In this document: positions 44,272-56,458 of the stretch, piece after piece | How positions within the stretch are numbered: position 1 is the first letter of the stretch | Layout of the letters: every line of letters begins with the position of its first letter | From: Rostrohypoxylon terebratum | Taxonomy: Eukaryota; Ascomycota; Sordariomycetes; Xylariales; Hypoxylaceae | Assembly (NCBI GenBank): GCA_022497145.1 | Contig: MU385931.1 | Coordinates: 97,785-161,784 of the forward strand | Reading direction: 5' to 3' | DNA: 64,000 nucleotides | Notes under the pieces: model-generated | Database searches by the model: none | Told to the model about the DNA's origin: nothing | Seen by the model: only the letters and a program-made list of their open reading frames with translations | Position numbers and translations under genes: made by a program

Positions 44272-45350
44272 TTAAGAAAGTAATGATATACAATAGAGAC
44301 ATAGATGTCTACCGCATGAATGGCAGTTGTAGACCCAGAACGTAGCACCACAACTCCGGCAAGCATCCAGATCTTCGACAAAGGTCCACAGCGTATAATC
44401 GCATCCAGTAAGTGGGTGTGGCTGGTTGAACCCCGATGGGTCTGGCATATCCTGTGTCGCGTCTGGGCCATGCTGCAACAATTCCCTTAGCCTCCCTGGA
44501 CCCATTGGCCATGTGTGTCCTTCTGAAGTACGTTGTCGGTAAGCACGCCGTGCCATGACGAGATCCTCCTCAGAATCTATACATAAACATGTCATCCATT
44601 TCGCCCCACACCGGTAGCAAAATTCGTGTTTACAGTGGCAACTAGAATGTATGAGTATATTTCGCTACGAAAACTGAGAAATTTTCTTACGTTATATGGT
44701 TGCACCCTGCCGTTAGTTCGATAAGCGCCTTGCAGTTCCGGCATCGTTGCCAACATTTATCCTGTGCTAGTCGCAAGACTTGTTGAAGTTGCTCGTCACC
44801 TGGACACTCTCCATCGTGTGTAGCACCCTTGCATATTAAACAGGTTCCTTTGTGGCATTTGAGACACATAGCAACACCATTAACGTGCGATGTTGACGGG
44901 ATGTGTGAAGCGCATTCCGAGCGGTGACAGTATGTTCGATTAGGAGCAGTGAATTCTTCCATCTTCGTTCGGAAACGGGCTATTACTTCGGGACTTAGTA
45001 ATACTCCATTCCCGTCAATAGGTATCGATTGTCCGCAACATGTTGGAGGAAGCGACGCTCCGTTATCGGTTGCGAGACGGAATAGCTGCTCTATACAGCT
45101 TGAACAATATCCATGTTTACACGGAGCACGACACAACTCCGGGGGTTGTTTGGGATCTCCGCAAGCTACGCATGCTTCCGTGTTGCTCAGTTGAGGAGAA
45201 GTGGTCGATAATGAGCTTTCTGTTTGAGCATCGTGTTCGAGACTAGTCATCGTATGTGCAAAGCTGGTTTGTCTCATCTTCCCCACGATGTTAATCGTCG
45301 CTAGGACCTTGAGGAGTATCGTAACTTACTTTAGAGGTAGCAGGTTCCAT
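44272..45350 (-). CDS. RBR (RING-IBR-RING) E3 ubiquitin ligase
   Basis: Exons 45350-45330, 45277-44691 and 44641-44272 give 325 residues. RING1 starts at about residue 43 with CVACGDPKQPPELCRAPCKH, and GYCSSC follows. The IBR has YCHRSECASHIP and MCLKCHKGTCLICKG. RING2 is CRNCKALIELTAGCNHIT joined across the last intron to CHCKHEFCYRCG; the first cysteine of GCNHITC is the expected catalytic thioester residue. A further Cys/His-rich tail (CRSCGATFWVYNCHSCGRH) follows. The first exon encodes only seven residues and is the least certain part; without it the protein could start at 45277. RBR ligases pass ubiquitin through a cysteine intermediate; the substrate is unknown. Confidence 0.85.
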
Positions 45351-45998
45351 CGTGCTAGAACTGAGAAGTAGGACTGATAGTAAATCATAGATCACAGTTT
45401 CCGGCAATCGTTTTCAAATGCAAGCCACATGGATACATGATAGGTTTCTCCGTATAGATTTCAAGAAAATAAGATTTGGGGCAGTGGATGAAAGGTATTC
45501 CATCAAACAGCCCTTCTTCTGTATGGTGTTTCTGTTAGGTAGCACACATCATCTTTCCTAGGACGATTAGGTATCTTGTTTAGGATGGCGAAAACAGAGT
45601 ACCTAGGTAGATAAGACATTAAATAATATTTTGAAAATGTCCACCAACACTAGCAAAAATCAAATGTTCGTGTGTCGTTTGTGTCTTTTACTTCCAACCC
45701 CATGGGAATCTTCCATAGTACAGTGTGTACAGTGTTAGTATTAAGTCTGCTTTGTAAAACTAGTGATGAAACTTGCCGTGTACAGTGCGAAGGAGAATCA
45801 CCCTGAACAGCTGGCCACATGTGGCACAGTGAGTGTACAGCTGTCACAGGAGGCTTCATGATAAAGGTATAGTCTAGATCTTCAATTTTGACTCTTTTCC
45901 CTACCACAAACTTCCAAGGTCACCCATTCGAGCCTCGGATAGTGGTCCAATCAGTCTTGACGGTTAGTCACAATCTTTGGAATACTTCAACATAGCAA
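45351..45998. other. divergent intergenic region
   Basis: 648 bases between the RBR ligase and guanine deaminase starts; presumably both promoters. No gene seen. Confidence 0.4.
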
Positions 45999-47360
45999 AT
46001 GGGTTACCAGGTCTTCCACGGTGCGGTGATACACTCACGAGAGCCAGCACAGCTCATCATACTTGAGAGCGCTTTGCTTATCGTTGACGCTAACGGTAAG
46101 ATCACCAACTTATTCGAGAATGTCTCCAGAGATAAGGTTCCCACGTCACTATCATCGCTAGATATCCCTTCCATTTCTCCGGAGAGTGTGCGATATTTAC
46201 CCCGCGGCCAATTCTTGATCCCTGGCTTCATCGATACGCACAACCATGCGCCGCAATGGGCACAGCGCGGCTTAGGCCAGAGCATGCACATCTTGGATTG
46301 GCTTGACAAGGTCACATTCCCGAATGAAGCGCGGTTTCGTGATCCAGAGTATGCGCGACGGATCTACTCTAGCTGTGTGGATGGCTTCCTGAAGCAGGGT
46401 ATTACGACGGCATCGTACTACGGTTCCCTTCATGCGGAGGCCACCAACATTCTCGCAGATATCTGCCTAGAGAAAGGTCAGCGCGCTCTTGTCGGGAAGT
46501 GTAATATGAACCGGAATGCTCCGGATTACTATCGCGACGCAAGCGTGGAGGCATCCCTGAAAGATACCGAAGAGTGCATCAAGCATATTCGGCGCATCGA
46601 TCCGGAGAGCAAGCTACTAAAACATGTCTTAACGCCCCGCTTCGCTATCTCCTGCGATCCGGAATTATTAGACGGTCTAGGCAAGATCGCAGCCGCAAAC
46701 CCGGATTTGCCCATCCAAACACATTTCAACGAGGCGGAGCAAGAGATGAATTTCACACAGGAGCTATTTCCGCAGTTCAAGGGGAGCGAGGCGGACTTGT
46801 ACGAACACTACGGCTTATTGAATGAGCGCTCGATCCTCGCTCACTGCTGTCATATGACCGAGCATGAGATGACTCGCCTCAAGGAGCTTGACTGTGGCGT
46901 CGCGCATTGTCCCATCTCTAATATGACAGTTGGTGGGGGTTTCATGGCGGCACCTATACGGGATTTCCTACGGCGTGGTATCAAAGTCGGCCTTGGAACT
47001 GATAGCGGTGGAGGGTTCTCAAGCAGCATTTTGGATGCTATGAGGCAAGCACTTGTTGCGTCGAATGCACGTGAAGTGATGAGTCAGGGTAAGGACAAGG
47101 GTTTGGACATTGGGGAACTTTTCTACCTAGCTACGCTTGGAGGAGCTGAGGTGTGTGCTTTGGATACCAAGGTTGGCAATTTTGAGGTTGGAAAGGAGTT
47201 CGATGCACTGCTTATTGATGCAAACGCTTCTGGTGTTATGACTATGCTGGAAGATGAGGATTCTACGAGGACGATTTTTGATAAGTTCGTTATGACTGGT
47301 GATGACCGTAATATTAAAGAAGTTTACGTACATGGACACCAAGTCAAAAGAGAAGGTTAG
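45999..47360 (+). CDS. GUD1: guanine deaminase
   Basis: An intronless 453-residue amidohydrolase-fold enzyme. Zinc ligands His81 and His83 lie in IDTHNHAPQ, with further ligands in THFNEAE, ILAHCCHMTEHE and GLGTDSGGG. LPRGQFLIPGF and GLGQSMHILDWLDKVTFPNE are typical of guanine deaminases rather than chlorohydrolases. It hydrolyses guanine to xanthine and ammonia in purine salvage or catabolism. Length is normal. The nearby TauD-family dioxygenase could in principle be a xanthine dioxygenase, which would make a short pathway, but 11 kb separate them and other genes intervene. Confidence 0.95.
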   Translation: MGYQVFHGAVIHSREPAQLIILESALLIVDANGKITNLFENVSRDKVPTSLSSLDIPSISPESVRYLPRGQFLIPGFIDTHNHAPQWAQRGLGQSMHILDWLDKVTFPNEARFRDPEYARRIYSSCVDGFLKQGITTASYYGSLHAEATNILADICLEKGQRALVGKCNMNRNAPDYYRDASVEASLKDTEECIKHIRRIDPESKLLKHVLTPRFAISCDPELLDGLGKIAAANPDLPIQTHFNEAEQEMNFTQELFPQFKGSEADLYEHYGLLNERSILAHCCHMTEHEMTRLKELDCGVAHCPISNMTVGGGFMAAPIRDFLRRGIKVGLGTDSGGGFSSSILDAMRQALVASNAREVMSQGKDKGLDIGELFYLATLGGAEVCALDTKVGNFEVGKEFDALLIDANASGVMTMLEDEDSTRTIFDKFVMTGDDRNIKEVYVHGHQVKREG

Positions 47361-47883
47361 TAATTTTTAGCATCTAAATATACATCGCAATGGTTTCAAA
47401 ATCCGCTGTCTACCTAAGTACTCTATTGCATAGATGGATCTCGCCAAAGCGTGGCCATTTCTAAGTACCATTTGGAGTGAATTTTATTGAAATCCTAATT
47501 CAATTATAATTTATTTTATTTTATTATATAGATGTCTTAGCTAACAGCTCCGAGGGACTAGATACCTCATGGAGAATACCCAGGCGAGCTGAACAATAGG
47601 CCCCTTTTTTTCACAGGGGATCTAGTGGCGCAAATACGCCTACTTAGTGTCAATATCCACGTAGAACGTCACCGAACACACTGCCTTTCGCATGGTGAGT
47701 TGGAAAATCTTATAATCATCATATAAGGTATGATATAAGGAATCATTCTATGTATCAAGCATTCCTTAAAGATCCCGTTAGTAACCACAAAGCTGAGATA
47801 GGCGTAGAGCCTCTGTACACTGCGTCTCCTAGCGCAAGGTAGCTTAGAGCTCTTCGCGGAGCAATCGTGTCTTTTCCACGCCT
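47361..47883. other. convergent 3' intergenic region
   Basis: 523 bases between the guanine deaminase end and the NLR end; A/T-rich TTTTATTTTATTATA run near 47511-47530; no gene. Confidence 0.4.
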
Positions 47884-50800
47884 CTAGGTTCGCATCGTGA
47901 CAATCCCCGCCCTTCTTTCATTCAGAACTTCCAAGGTTTCATTTAGATCCTTCGGCCTTCGAGCCAACGCCTTTCGTATGATTTCCTCCACTGTTAGTCG
48001 TTCGCCTTGGTGATCTCCATTATCGGGAGAAGTGAAATGTTCACGTTCTATGCACACTCCCGGATCAGCCCCAAACCTTAGGAAAAGTCTTGTTGCGATA
48101 CCCCAAACTGCACACGCTTCCGATGTCCGAAAATACCCAACATAGATGAGATGAGATGTCCAAGCAGTCCTGACACCTTCTAACTTTCTCACAGGGTCAA
48201 CCTCTTCACAATGGGGATCTGCCCCTTCCAAGAATAAAATCTCATATAGCCTTGACTCTAATTGGAATAGGGTGGTGTAGTTGTCACCTCGCCAGTGAAC
48301 CTCAGCGTGGGGAGAGAGCTGTAACAGAAAGAAATTCAACTCATCTCTGGGAAGTCCTTGCCCCTTGACTTTCGCTTCGACGTACGGATCCAATCCATAT
48401 AAGAATGCAAGATGCAAGAAATTTCTGACTCTTGGCAACCCTTTTTCAGAAAGAGGGTTTTCCGTGAGGCTGTCATTGTCCAAATAAACGTCGCACCAGG
48501 TGAAAACTAGATCGTTATTCATATTCTCCAACGAGACAATGAGTTGGCTACTGATGCGATTCAACTCATCAAGAAGCTGTATATAGTAATTGCGAATATC
48601 ACTACCAATGTTTTCTTCGGTTATAACTGATGCCATGGATTTTGCATATAAAAGGACGAGTTGTATAAACCGAAAATTTGGAGTAGGTATCCTGACGTCT
48701 TTGAATGGGTGGGCGAAGATGTCATTAATGTGTGTGCCAACATCAACCATGTCGGGGGTGACAATACTCTCTGCGCAGCATTTTAGACGCCGAATACCCC
48801 CACTCATCATGGCGATGTATGTGTCTTCATATGGTGGAGAAAAACCAACAGCGCCTTGAAAGATCTTTTTCTGCAAATACTGCCGTGAAATGAATTCCTT
48901 AGCTGTTTGGTGCATGAACCGGACTTCCTTTGTCCCTTCAAGCAGACCACCGCATCGGCTTTTCAAACGCCTTTCAAGAGCCTTCCACCGAGGCTGCAAC
49001 TCATCCCATGTCTTAGGTTGCAATTTTTCGGTCTTCGCCTTCAGCTCTTGCTCTCCATTCTCCAAGTACCACTGCTCCGCGAAGAACAACGTGATGATAT
49101 CCAGATCTGGGTGATCAAGTTTCGAAGAAACTAATTGAAATAGTCTTTTCGATTCTGGCAAGTATTCGCGTTTGACCATTTGCATCATGCGCATATAGAG
49201 TCCGTCATCACCACCGAGTCTCCTTGGGAGAGAGTTGAGAATCTGCCATAGCTCATCCTCGGAGTCGCCGTCGGTATACCCGTCAACCAGCATGCCAACA
49301 ACGATTCGGACCCAAAGGAAAACGCCGCATGATTTTTCTGTAATAGATGATATGAAATTTGTGAGATTATCGAGATCAGGTGCTGCCCTCGTTAGATTGT
49401 TTTGGCAATATTGGATGATAGATTCAGTCGTATGTTCGTGGACTCTAATCCTGGGGAAATCTCGGAATTCGTCTTCGAAAACATTCAACTCTCTGCTGGA
49501 TAAGCATATTTTTACTCCGTGACTTGTTCCTAGGTGACGCATAAACCGGGCGATCTCTCTATGCCCGTCAGTTATCCAAGAGCTCCTCCCCCAAGCTTCG
49601 TCTTCATTTTCGCCATCATAAATAAGATCCAATTCTTCTTCCGTGTATGTTTTGCGTCTTTCTACCATGCGGTATTCATCTAGACCGTCTAGGAAAAGGC
49701 AGACCTTCGAATCCTGCAGATATTGCAGTACTTTGGTGAACATTGCACTAAGGTAACTCCAATCAAAGATTTCTGAGCTTATGCCTTTGTTGATCTTGAT
49801 ATTTTTCAAATTTCCTTCGTGGAAGAGCCCAGAGAAACATTCCCGAATAAGATCATGACGAGTTCGTAGGATTTGATATAGGATACTCCTAAGCATCCCG
49901 TTCCTCGACTTCTGGTCGTCGTCGCCGCGATCATAGAAGAAGTGTCCTATTAATATTAGGTCCTTGGTTCCGAGCCACCGAGAATTCTGTAGGGAGATTC
50001 TGGTTCTTTCATTCTGATACGTATACTTTATCAGAGTAGATTTTCCGCACCCCGCTTTGCCGCTGACCCAGAAAAATGGCTTGTCGCTCTCGAGCCACGA
50101 CATGAATTGACACGACTCGGTACTCGTTTTCTTATCATTCGAGTCGTTTTCTAAGATCCAGGAACAGGTATTCGCATAAGCATCCTCTATTTCATCTTCT
50201 CTCTTTTCAATACTTGGGAATTTCAGAGCGTCCAGTATTTCTGATGCTTGTTAGGTGACGTTTTGTTTAAGTTTGACATATACACGTACCGTTACACTGG
50301 TCCTGAGTTAAACCGGCTGTGGCAACATTAGCCTGGATACATTAACTCTATATAGAAGTGGAAGATAAATATGAGATATCATATATTGATACATTAACGA
50401 CGGAAACAAAACATACCTAATCGATCCTCGGGAAGATGAAAGCCACGAATCTCTTCGATATATCCGAGTACTTTCCAGTAATTCTCATCTCTAGATGAGA
50501 ACCTAACCAAATCCATATGATTCGCGTGAATGGAGTCAGCAATGGTATTAAAGCTAGAAAGACATGCAGAATCTCCTGGGACTATCTAGGTAGTTGTTTA
50601 AATATTCGTAAGTGCTAGTACCTAGAAGATATTCTTCATCAGAGATATGTGCTTACTATGCCGGCTCCAGTAGGGAGCTCTTCCCTGATGCAAATGATCC
50701 TCATTTCATCTGAAATAGTTGTGAAGTCATTACGCTGTTTCTCAAGAATATGAGAGTCGGGCCTCAGAGTTTGAAGAAGTTGCTCGTTTGGTTGCCGCAA

Positions 50801-50971
50801 AGATAGATGTGCTATCTTAGCTACAATATCGCCATAGCTTTGCTTAGGACTGCCTTGATGTGGAGTTCCCATGAAAATTATCCCTATGGTCTTGGCGTAT
50901 ATTTCACCCCTTGTTGGATGTCTATCGTGGTTTCGGTAGCTGTCCGATGTTATCAAAGCCTCTTTAACCAC

Positions 50972-50976
50972 GAGCC
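50972..50976. repeat. target-site duplication, left copy (GAGCC)
   Basis: GAGCC directly precedes the LTR; the same five bases directly follow it at 51373-51377. Five bases is the usual duplication length of LTR retrotransposon integrases. Confidence 0.9.
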
Positions 50977-51372
50977 TGTTACGAACCTATACCTAGGTAC
51001 TAAGGTATACGGGGTGATTCGTGGGTTTCCTTGTTTGTTAGCAGTACTCGTAGAGATCAGATCAAAGGTGGACTGTTCGTAAGAGAGGCTTGGAGTCCTC
51101 TCTCTATTAGTTCGATGTGGTTGAAGTAATAGACTTAGATTGATAGCTGGTGAGCTAAAGGAATGACTAGATACATGGGGGACACCATTCTTCTTATACT
51201 ATTCCTTCCTTCTTGAGTTCTTGGTGAATCGTGGATAAGTAGTTGCTATCACCTTGATTCATCGTTTCTTGAATCGTTGAATCGGGGTTCCTCTCTCCTT
51301 GATTCTTCGTTTCAGTCACGTGACCCTCGGATTATTCCTTCCTCCGTGGGGTCTTTATTTGGGGTCGTGACA
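50977..51372. mobile_element. solo LTR (396 bp)
   Basis: The insert begins TGTTACGAACC and ends GGGTCGTGACA, so it has TG...CA ends with imperfect terminal inverted repeats (TGTTACGAACC against TGTCACGACCC). It is flanked by the 5-bp duplication GAGCC. It contains no coding frame, so it is a single LTR left after recombination of a full element. It sits inside exon 2 of the NLR gene. The first about 20 bases match a second LTR at 63909. Orientation of the parent element is not known. Confidence 0.92.
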
Positions 51373-51913
51373 GAGCCCCCCCAGGCTATGGCAAACGAAT
51401 ATGATAGGCCTGGTCTTTCGTAGATGTGTTAGTACCATATGTCGAGTTATACAAGGGAGCAGAAGAGGAAGGGTCGGGACAAACTATTCCTAGCCTAAGC
51501 CTAGCCAAGTCATTCAACAATGTATTAGCATGGCCAAAAAGACTCTCTTTGCTGGCATAAGAGAATGCGTTTGCGATATTTGCGTCGTATCCCCAGGAAA
51601 CTATCCTAGCCTTCTTGAGATCATCTCGGAGAAAATCCCGCGGCCAAAACACGCCTCCCTTGGACCAGGTCTTCAATCGAGACCCACGAAGTCCATGGAC
51701 GAAAACAAGATCGATTCCGTCATTAGAACTATCGCAGTCGTTGTGGCATTCTAGTAGACCAAGACCATCTCTAAGCGGTACTCGGTCAAACGATTTAGCG
51801 TCTGGATGTTCCTCTTCGTTATCATCGTCGATTGCTGGTTCTCTTTTCTTTTTCTTTCGATTGAGCCTTTCGGCTTTAATGGTGAGGCGTCGGAGAAGAG
51901 TGGAAGAAGGCAT

Positions 51914-52342
51914 AAAACGCTGTTTAGGTAGGTATCTTCGAAATATCTCTTTTGATCGTGTTGTAAAAAACAAATTTCAGTATATGTAGATGCTGAGTTG
52001 GCCTGAGTATCCTGATAAGCTACTGCTTTTATCAAGGGCTACGACAAAGCATGTCAACACATCGTATATGGATGTCCGCAGCTAGAACCAAGAGACGTCG
52101 GGAGCGGGGTTAACAGGCATTTTTTGCTTTGGCGATGATATGGGATAAGACCAATGAGCTACGTACTAGGTAGGCTGCCACATAATATATAGGGGGTTGT
52201 CAAAAATTGCCAGTCGATACTATCAACAGCACATATTGACGAATCAAAAGCCCAAGCATAATCATGAGTACTAAACCAATCGCCCGCCATTGGTAGGCGA
52301 GATGTATTTTATACATAATACTATGTACATCAAACCGCCCTC
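51914..52342. other. upstream region of the NLR gene
   Basis: 429 bases between the NLR start and the 3' end of the next minus-strand gene. The NLR frame is open upstream to 51973 but only with a TTG codon, so the ATG at 51913 is preferred. No other gene is seen. Confidence 0.4.
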
Positions 52343-53957
52343 CTACCGCCGAGCAGGTGGGGGCAGAAAATTGAAATTAATCTGCTTAGTCTCAACAGGA
52401 CTCCCAGAATTACTGGTCCTCCTATTCTTCGCCGCCACTCCGGCGGCCACTCTTTCCCAAGCGCTGGTTCCCGTCAGCTTACTAGAGCTACGGGGTGGTA
52501 AGTCCCACGTCGGAGCCTTCTGCTCCCATGCGCGGCTTAGCAAAGGGCTAGAAGTGGATCCAGACGTAGGGCTACTGAACGTGCCCTCGGGAGTGCCGCC
52601 TACTTGGGGCGAGGAAATTCCATACTCAGCTGGATTGTACTGTCTTAGTGGTAAAAGCTGTGTTGTGCTCTTGGTGCTGGTGGTGCTGGCTGGCTCATCG
52701 GTAGGTGAGAAAAATGCAGCTTTTGGTGAGGTAGAATAATGTACATTCCCCGGTATGGTTGGGATAGCGGTGGTGATGTTGTGTAAGGGTAACGCTTTGC
52801 TGCCCGGTCGTGAGGAAGGACTGACATTCGAACCGCCCTTCTGAGTGCCCCAAGTGGATTGCCTTGGCATCCCGGGGGAAACGGGGTGAGAACCAAGGGC
52901 GGAAAATGGACCCGCGTAAGGTTTCTCCTCTTCGATGGTATTGCTGGATGAATTTGGGAAAAATGCCGGTGATCTCGGTGTCAAATGTGTTTGGCAGCGG
53001 AATGAGAGCGACGAGTCAGGACGGTGGCGACTCTTCTTCTGTCCGACTACTGAGGCTCTGACATCTCCGAGTAGAAGACGGCGGTTTTTCCGCTTACGTA
53101 AATGCACAAATAGGAAACCGGATATTGCCAAGACAACAACGACGGCGCCGACAGCAATTCCGGCTATTTGAGTAACGGTCAGTGTAGGTCCCTTATCACT
53201 AGTAGAATTATCGACAGCCGGATCAACAGTACTGATTCTAGTTTCGGAGAATACAGTGTCGTTTAATCCTATGAGTGTCCCTGCCGGCGGTTGTTGCTTG
53301 CAACCTGCGTCAAGAGCAATGAGGACTGACTGTTGTTAGCAACGAATAACAGAGGGAATGGACAGTGCACTTTACAGTTCGCTAGATAGTTCTGGCCGTC
53401 CAAGGCGCCTACACATGACATACACTCAGAAACAATCTCATCGGTCATGCCGGAGCCATCCGCGCTACAGTACGAATAACTAGGCGTTTTCGGATCGAGT
53501 TTATCGCCTGTGAAGGCTTCGTCCAATCCACCACAAGCGGTTGATGTGGAGCAGGGAGTCGACGGCACATCTGTGGCGTTAGGGAAGCCCAAGATACAAT
53601 AATCGAACGTATATCGAAGGTTATCTTTGTGTATGTAAGAACCAACGCCTGTCTAGACGAGTACCACATGCACTTACATAAGAACCATAGCTGGTCACTC
53701 TCGCTCCCTTGGGAGAAAGAGCTGTCTTGAAGACAACTCATACATCTCTGGTATTTTTGGCCGGCCGGTGAGCTGGAATACTCAGAGTCGTAACACGTTA
53801 TATCAGAGCTATCCGTCGTCGATGAATTTGGATCAGACAGATCCAGGCCGGCAGAATCTATGCACAGCGAAGCGCAGGGAGAGTTCGGTGTAACTTGTAA
53901 GCTAGCGGCATGTTGTGTAAGGAACGTGAGCGTCAGGATAGACAGAAGAGAAGCCAT
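52343..53957 (-). CDS. cysteine-rich type I membrane protein of unknown function
   Basis: Exons 53957-53678, 53624-53376 and 53325-52343 splice in phase to 503 residues. The start at 53957 gives a signal peptide (MASLLSILTLTFLTQHAASL); an in-frame Met ten codons earlier is possible. The ectodomain of about 200 residues has repeated cysteine motifs (CASLCIDSAG, CMSCLQDSSFSQGSES, CSTSTACGGL, CMSCVGAL) and the family-typical LRYTFDYCILGFPNAT and GTLIGLNDTVFS. One TM helix (GIAVGAVVVVLAISGFLF) is followed by HLRKRKNRR and a long Ser/Pro/Thr-rich cytoplasmic tail. Databases sometimes call such fungal proteins LPXTG-domain proteins, a label with little meaning in fungi. It could be a wall sensor or adhesion-like protein; function unknown. 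The intron 2 acceptor is CAGTCAG, the second of two close AGs. Confidence 0.85.
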
Positions 53958-55353
53958 CTCGCCTGGAGATATTTGGGCAATTATCATACTAAAAGAATAT
54001 ATGATTATCTAGGTAGGGAATGAACGTATTACAAGATGCTTATGAAGTTACCGCCAGCCAGCTGGTGAGAGTTCTGAATACGCTCATAAAAGAGCTGGGA
54101 AATTTCAGATATTCTCGGAGAAAAAGAGTGTAACGGCTGAATGGGTCGGGAACCAGGAGAGAAGTCTCGGAACAGACCGAGAGTAATATATTAAAAATGA
54201 TGGGTTTTGGAAGACTTGTGTTCATGATTTGAGTGGTAGTGATGGTGATACGTTGTGCGCTACCTATCAACTGTGCGCTACTGGCGACTTAGTTGTGGTC
54301 GGCGCCTAGAAGCAGGTCAGAAAATGCTACCTAGCTGCATGCTGAAGGGTAGCACTGCAGCAGTATCTTAGCTATCTTGCCCCTGGTAGTATTGGAAATC
54401 CCTGACCAAAGCGCACACATGTTTGTGAGTAATGATCGGAAACAGGAGATCACATTGAAGAACAAGAGCTGGATATCCAAAAAGGGTTACCCCGGAAATA
54501 TCAAAGCCAATAAAGTCAAGGTCTGACCTAGAGATTGTTCCTAAGCGCCGTGATTTGTTCGGTAATCTCACCTGGCATGTTTGGTGGGTCGGTGGTAAGG
54601 TCGCCGGCGGCAAGAATCAAGACCAGCCGGTCACCATTTAGAGATCAAGAAAACAACCGATATTCGATTCAATCCCTTTCGAGAAAGAACATAGTCTCGT
54701 AATATCTCGAAAAGGTAACATAAGACGAAAATGGCCTTGTGGTAGGACTACCTACTACATCGAATGATGACCGCTGGGTGAGTCCTGTGAAGAAACAACC
54801 CTGGGAATCCATGGCCGTCGCAAGCTCGCCTACTAGAATCAAACAGTTCCCGTGACCTCTAATCAAGAAGTTCGTGATACTCTCAAAGAGTTCTGGTCGT
54901 TTGATAATATGCGTTTCGTGATTTTGTCTTCGAGATTTACGCCAGATAGAAAGGTTCATCAGGAGTATTCAGGAGTATACAGGAGGGAGGGTTACAACCA
55001 AGTATCCGTTGTCGCTTGAGGAAAGAGAACCAAGAAAACCATCGGAAAACTATCAAGTGGGTTGACTCATGAGCAGACTTGCCGGAACGGAAGAAATCGT
55101 TACATTTCTACGCGTAGCGAATGTGACGGTGATAGAACTGTGCAGCTTGCAGTTTCAAGGTGGAAGAGTTGAAGAGTTCAAGGTTGAGAAGTAGAACAGG
55201 TTCAAGACGAGATCGGCGCTTATTTTGAGGTGGACCCGCTATGCCAAGCCCTGAGAACAGCTAGGACTACTTCATACTTTGTACCATCTCAACTCTAAAA
55301 TCAAACGCTACGAATTCAACACACGTTAATAGATTCTTGATATCCTGTAAGTG
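53958..55353. other. intergenic region
   Basis: About 1.4 kb without a supported gene. Minus-strand frames at 54368-54613 and 54669-54959 have no recognisable domain and no clear splice links. Confidence 0.4.
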
Positions 55354-55625
55354 CGAAGGTCCAGGCCAAAAGTTTGGAACATCAAGCGCAGGGCTTTTGG
55401 CCAGTGCGCGATTAGGTAATTACTTACCACTCACTGTATTCTTTTAGGGCTATTAGTGACCTGCTCGCTAGATCCTAGTGCTAAGGTCACTAGACTTTAG
55501 TGGGTAGTAATTTTTTCTTAGGCGTCTTACCCGCTGGAAAGCAATGCTTTACAGTGCACAGACTCTGTTATTCACACAGTTTTACCCACCCGTCAGATGT
55601 TCCAAACTTTTGGCCCGAACCTTCG
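55354..55625. mobile_element. short inverted-repeat (MITE-like) element
   Basis: A 272-bp stretch with 30-bp terminal inverted repeats: 55354-55383 (CGAAGGTCCAGGCCAAAAGT and onward) against 55596-55625, differing at only two positions. The similarity continues weakly a few bases outward. Internal words such as TTAGTGACC and GGTCACTAG are also inverted, so the whole could fold into a long hairpin. No coding frame. The target duplication is not clear. Confidence 0.7.
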
Positions 55626-56458
55626 TAGTGTTATTTTTTCTTAGCATCTGATTTTTACAATACACAATACTCCTTGGAAATAATTGATCGAAAACAATCT
55701 TCCTGATCTCCTGATAAAAATACGATCCTCGACAGCGTGAAATAGCTGCTCAAGCCATTATATCCACTATCGAGCTTCTATCCAAACACTCTGGCTCCCT
55801 ATACCGCCGGTATTACAGTGATTACGGTGTTTATTTCACCTTCCTTTCAGCACGTCTCGGGGAAAGCATAGAATGGATGGATTGGAGGGAAACCATTGGT
55901 CCATTGACTCTACCGCGTCAATTACCCCACATTTAGCGTTGGGACAAGCTGGAAATAGCCCTAGGGGAACCTAAAATCCGGACAACCTTGGAAGTCACAG
56001 CTGGTCTCCAATGTCTCCAATGTCTCGCCTTAGAATCACCGAGTCTCAACTTTTTCAACTTCAACTTTCACTTCATTCCATCTAAACTTCAAGGGCCACT
56101 TTGGTAAATCATCAAGGCGGTCACAAGCGTAACAGAACAACATATTATTATCAAAATATCTATATCTCTAAGAATACCTATGTGCGCTCTGGTATCATTG
56201 GCTCTCATTCCCAAGTCTAAGGATCTAAACGCATTAGAAGGATGGAGCATCGGAGCCTATCCCATCCAACAAATATTTCAAACACCGCTGAAGCGACGAG
56301 TATCGACTGAGCCGTCTCCAGACTCCTTGCCTCCTAGTTCTCTAAGCATACGTTGTCCACATTTGCCCCCACATATCTTGGAATTCGTTGTGCCACCGAG
56401 GTCCGATACCAGTTTTCATCGTCCTCCGCGAATTCACGTAACAGCTTTGGACGGTGCT
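55626..56458. other. intergenic region
   Basis: 833 bases between the inverted-repeat element and the GH43 gene 3' end. A plus-strand frame from 56180 overlaps the GH43 end antisense and shows no domain. Confidence 0.35.

Larger units (their letters stand above)
47884..51913 (-). pseudogene. alpha/beta-hydrolase (SesB-like)-NACHT NLR, split by a solo LTR
   Basis: Exons 51913-51453, 51409-50657 (interrupted), 50585-50417 and 50246-47884. Omitting the LTR and one 5-bp duplication, the exons splice in phase to 1114 residues with no other defect. Residues 60-270 are an alpha/beta-hydrolase of the DUF676/SesB type: VFVHGLRGSRLKTW, nucleophile Ser162 in VCHSLGGL, and FMGTPHQGS. A linker reads LVRFSSRDENYWKV. 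The NACHT domain has Walker A GKAGCGKST at 390-398 and Walker B LFLDGLDE near 511-518. The C-terminus is about 500 residues without clear repeats. SesB-like NLRs belong to the fungal allorecognition/cell-death repertoire. The insertion lies four residues after the catalytic serine and causes a stop after about 171 residues, so as sequenced the gene cannot make the full protein unless the LTR is spliced out. Confidence 0.88.

Noticed and set aside
46004..46315. Minus-strand ORF opposite guanine deaminase
   Set aside because: Antisense shadow of an intact, well-recognised gene.
54040..54959. Minus-strand ORFs between the membrane protein gene and the inverted-repeat element
   Set aside because: They share no frame, have no plausible splice links and no recognisable motif.
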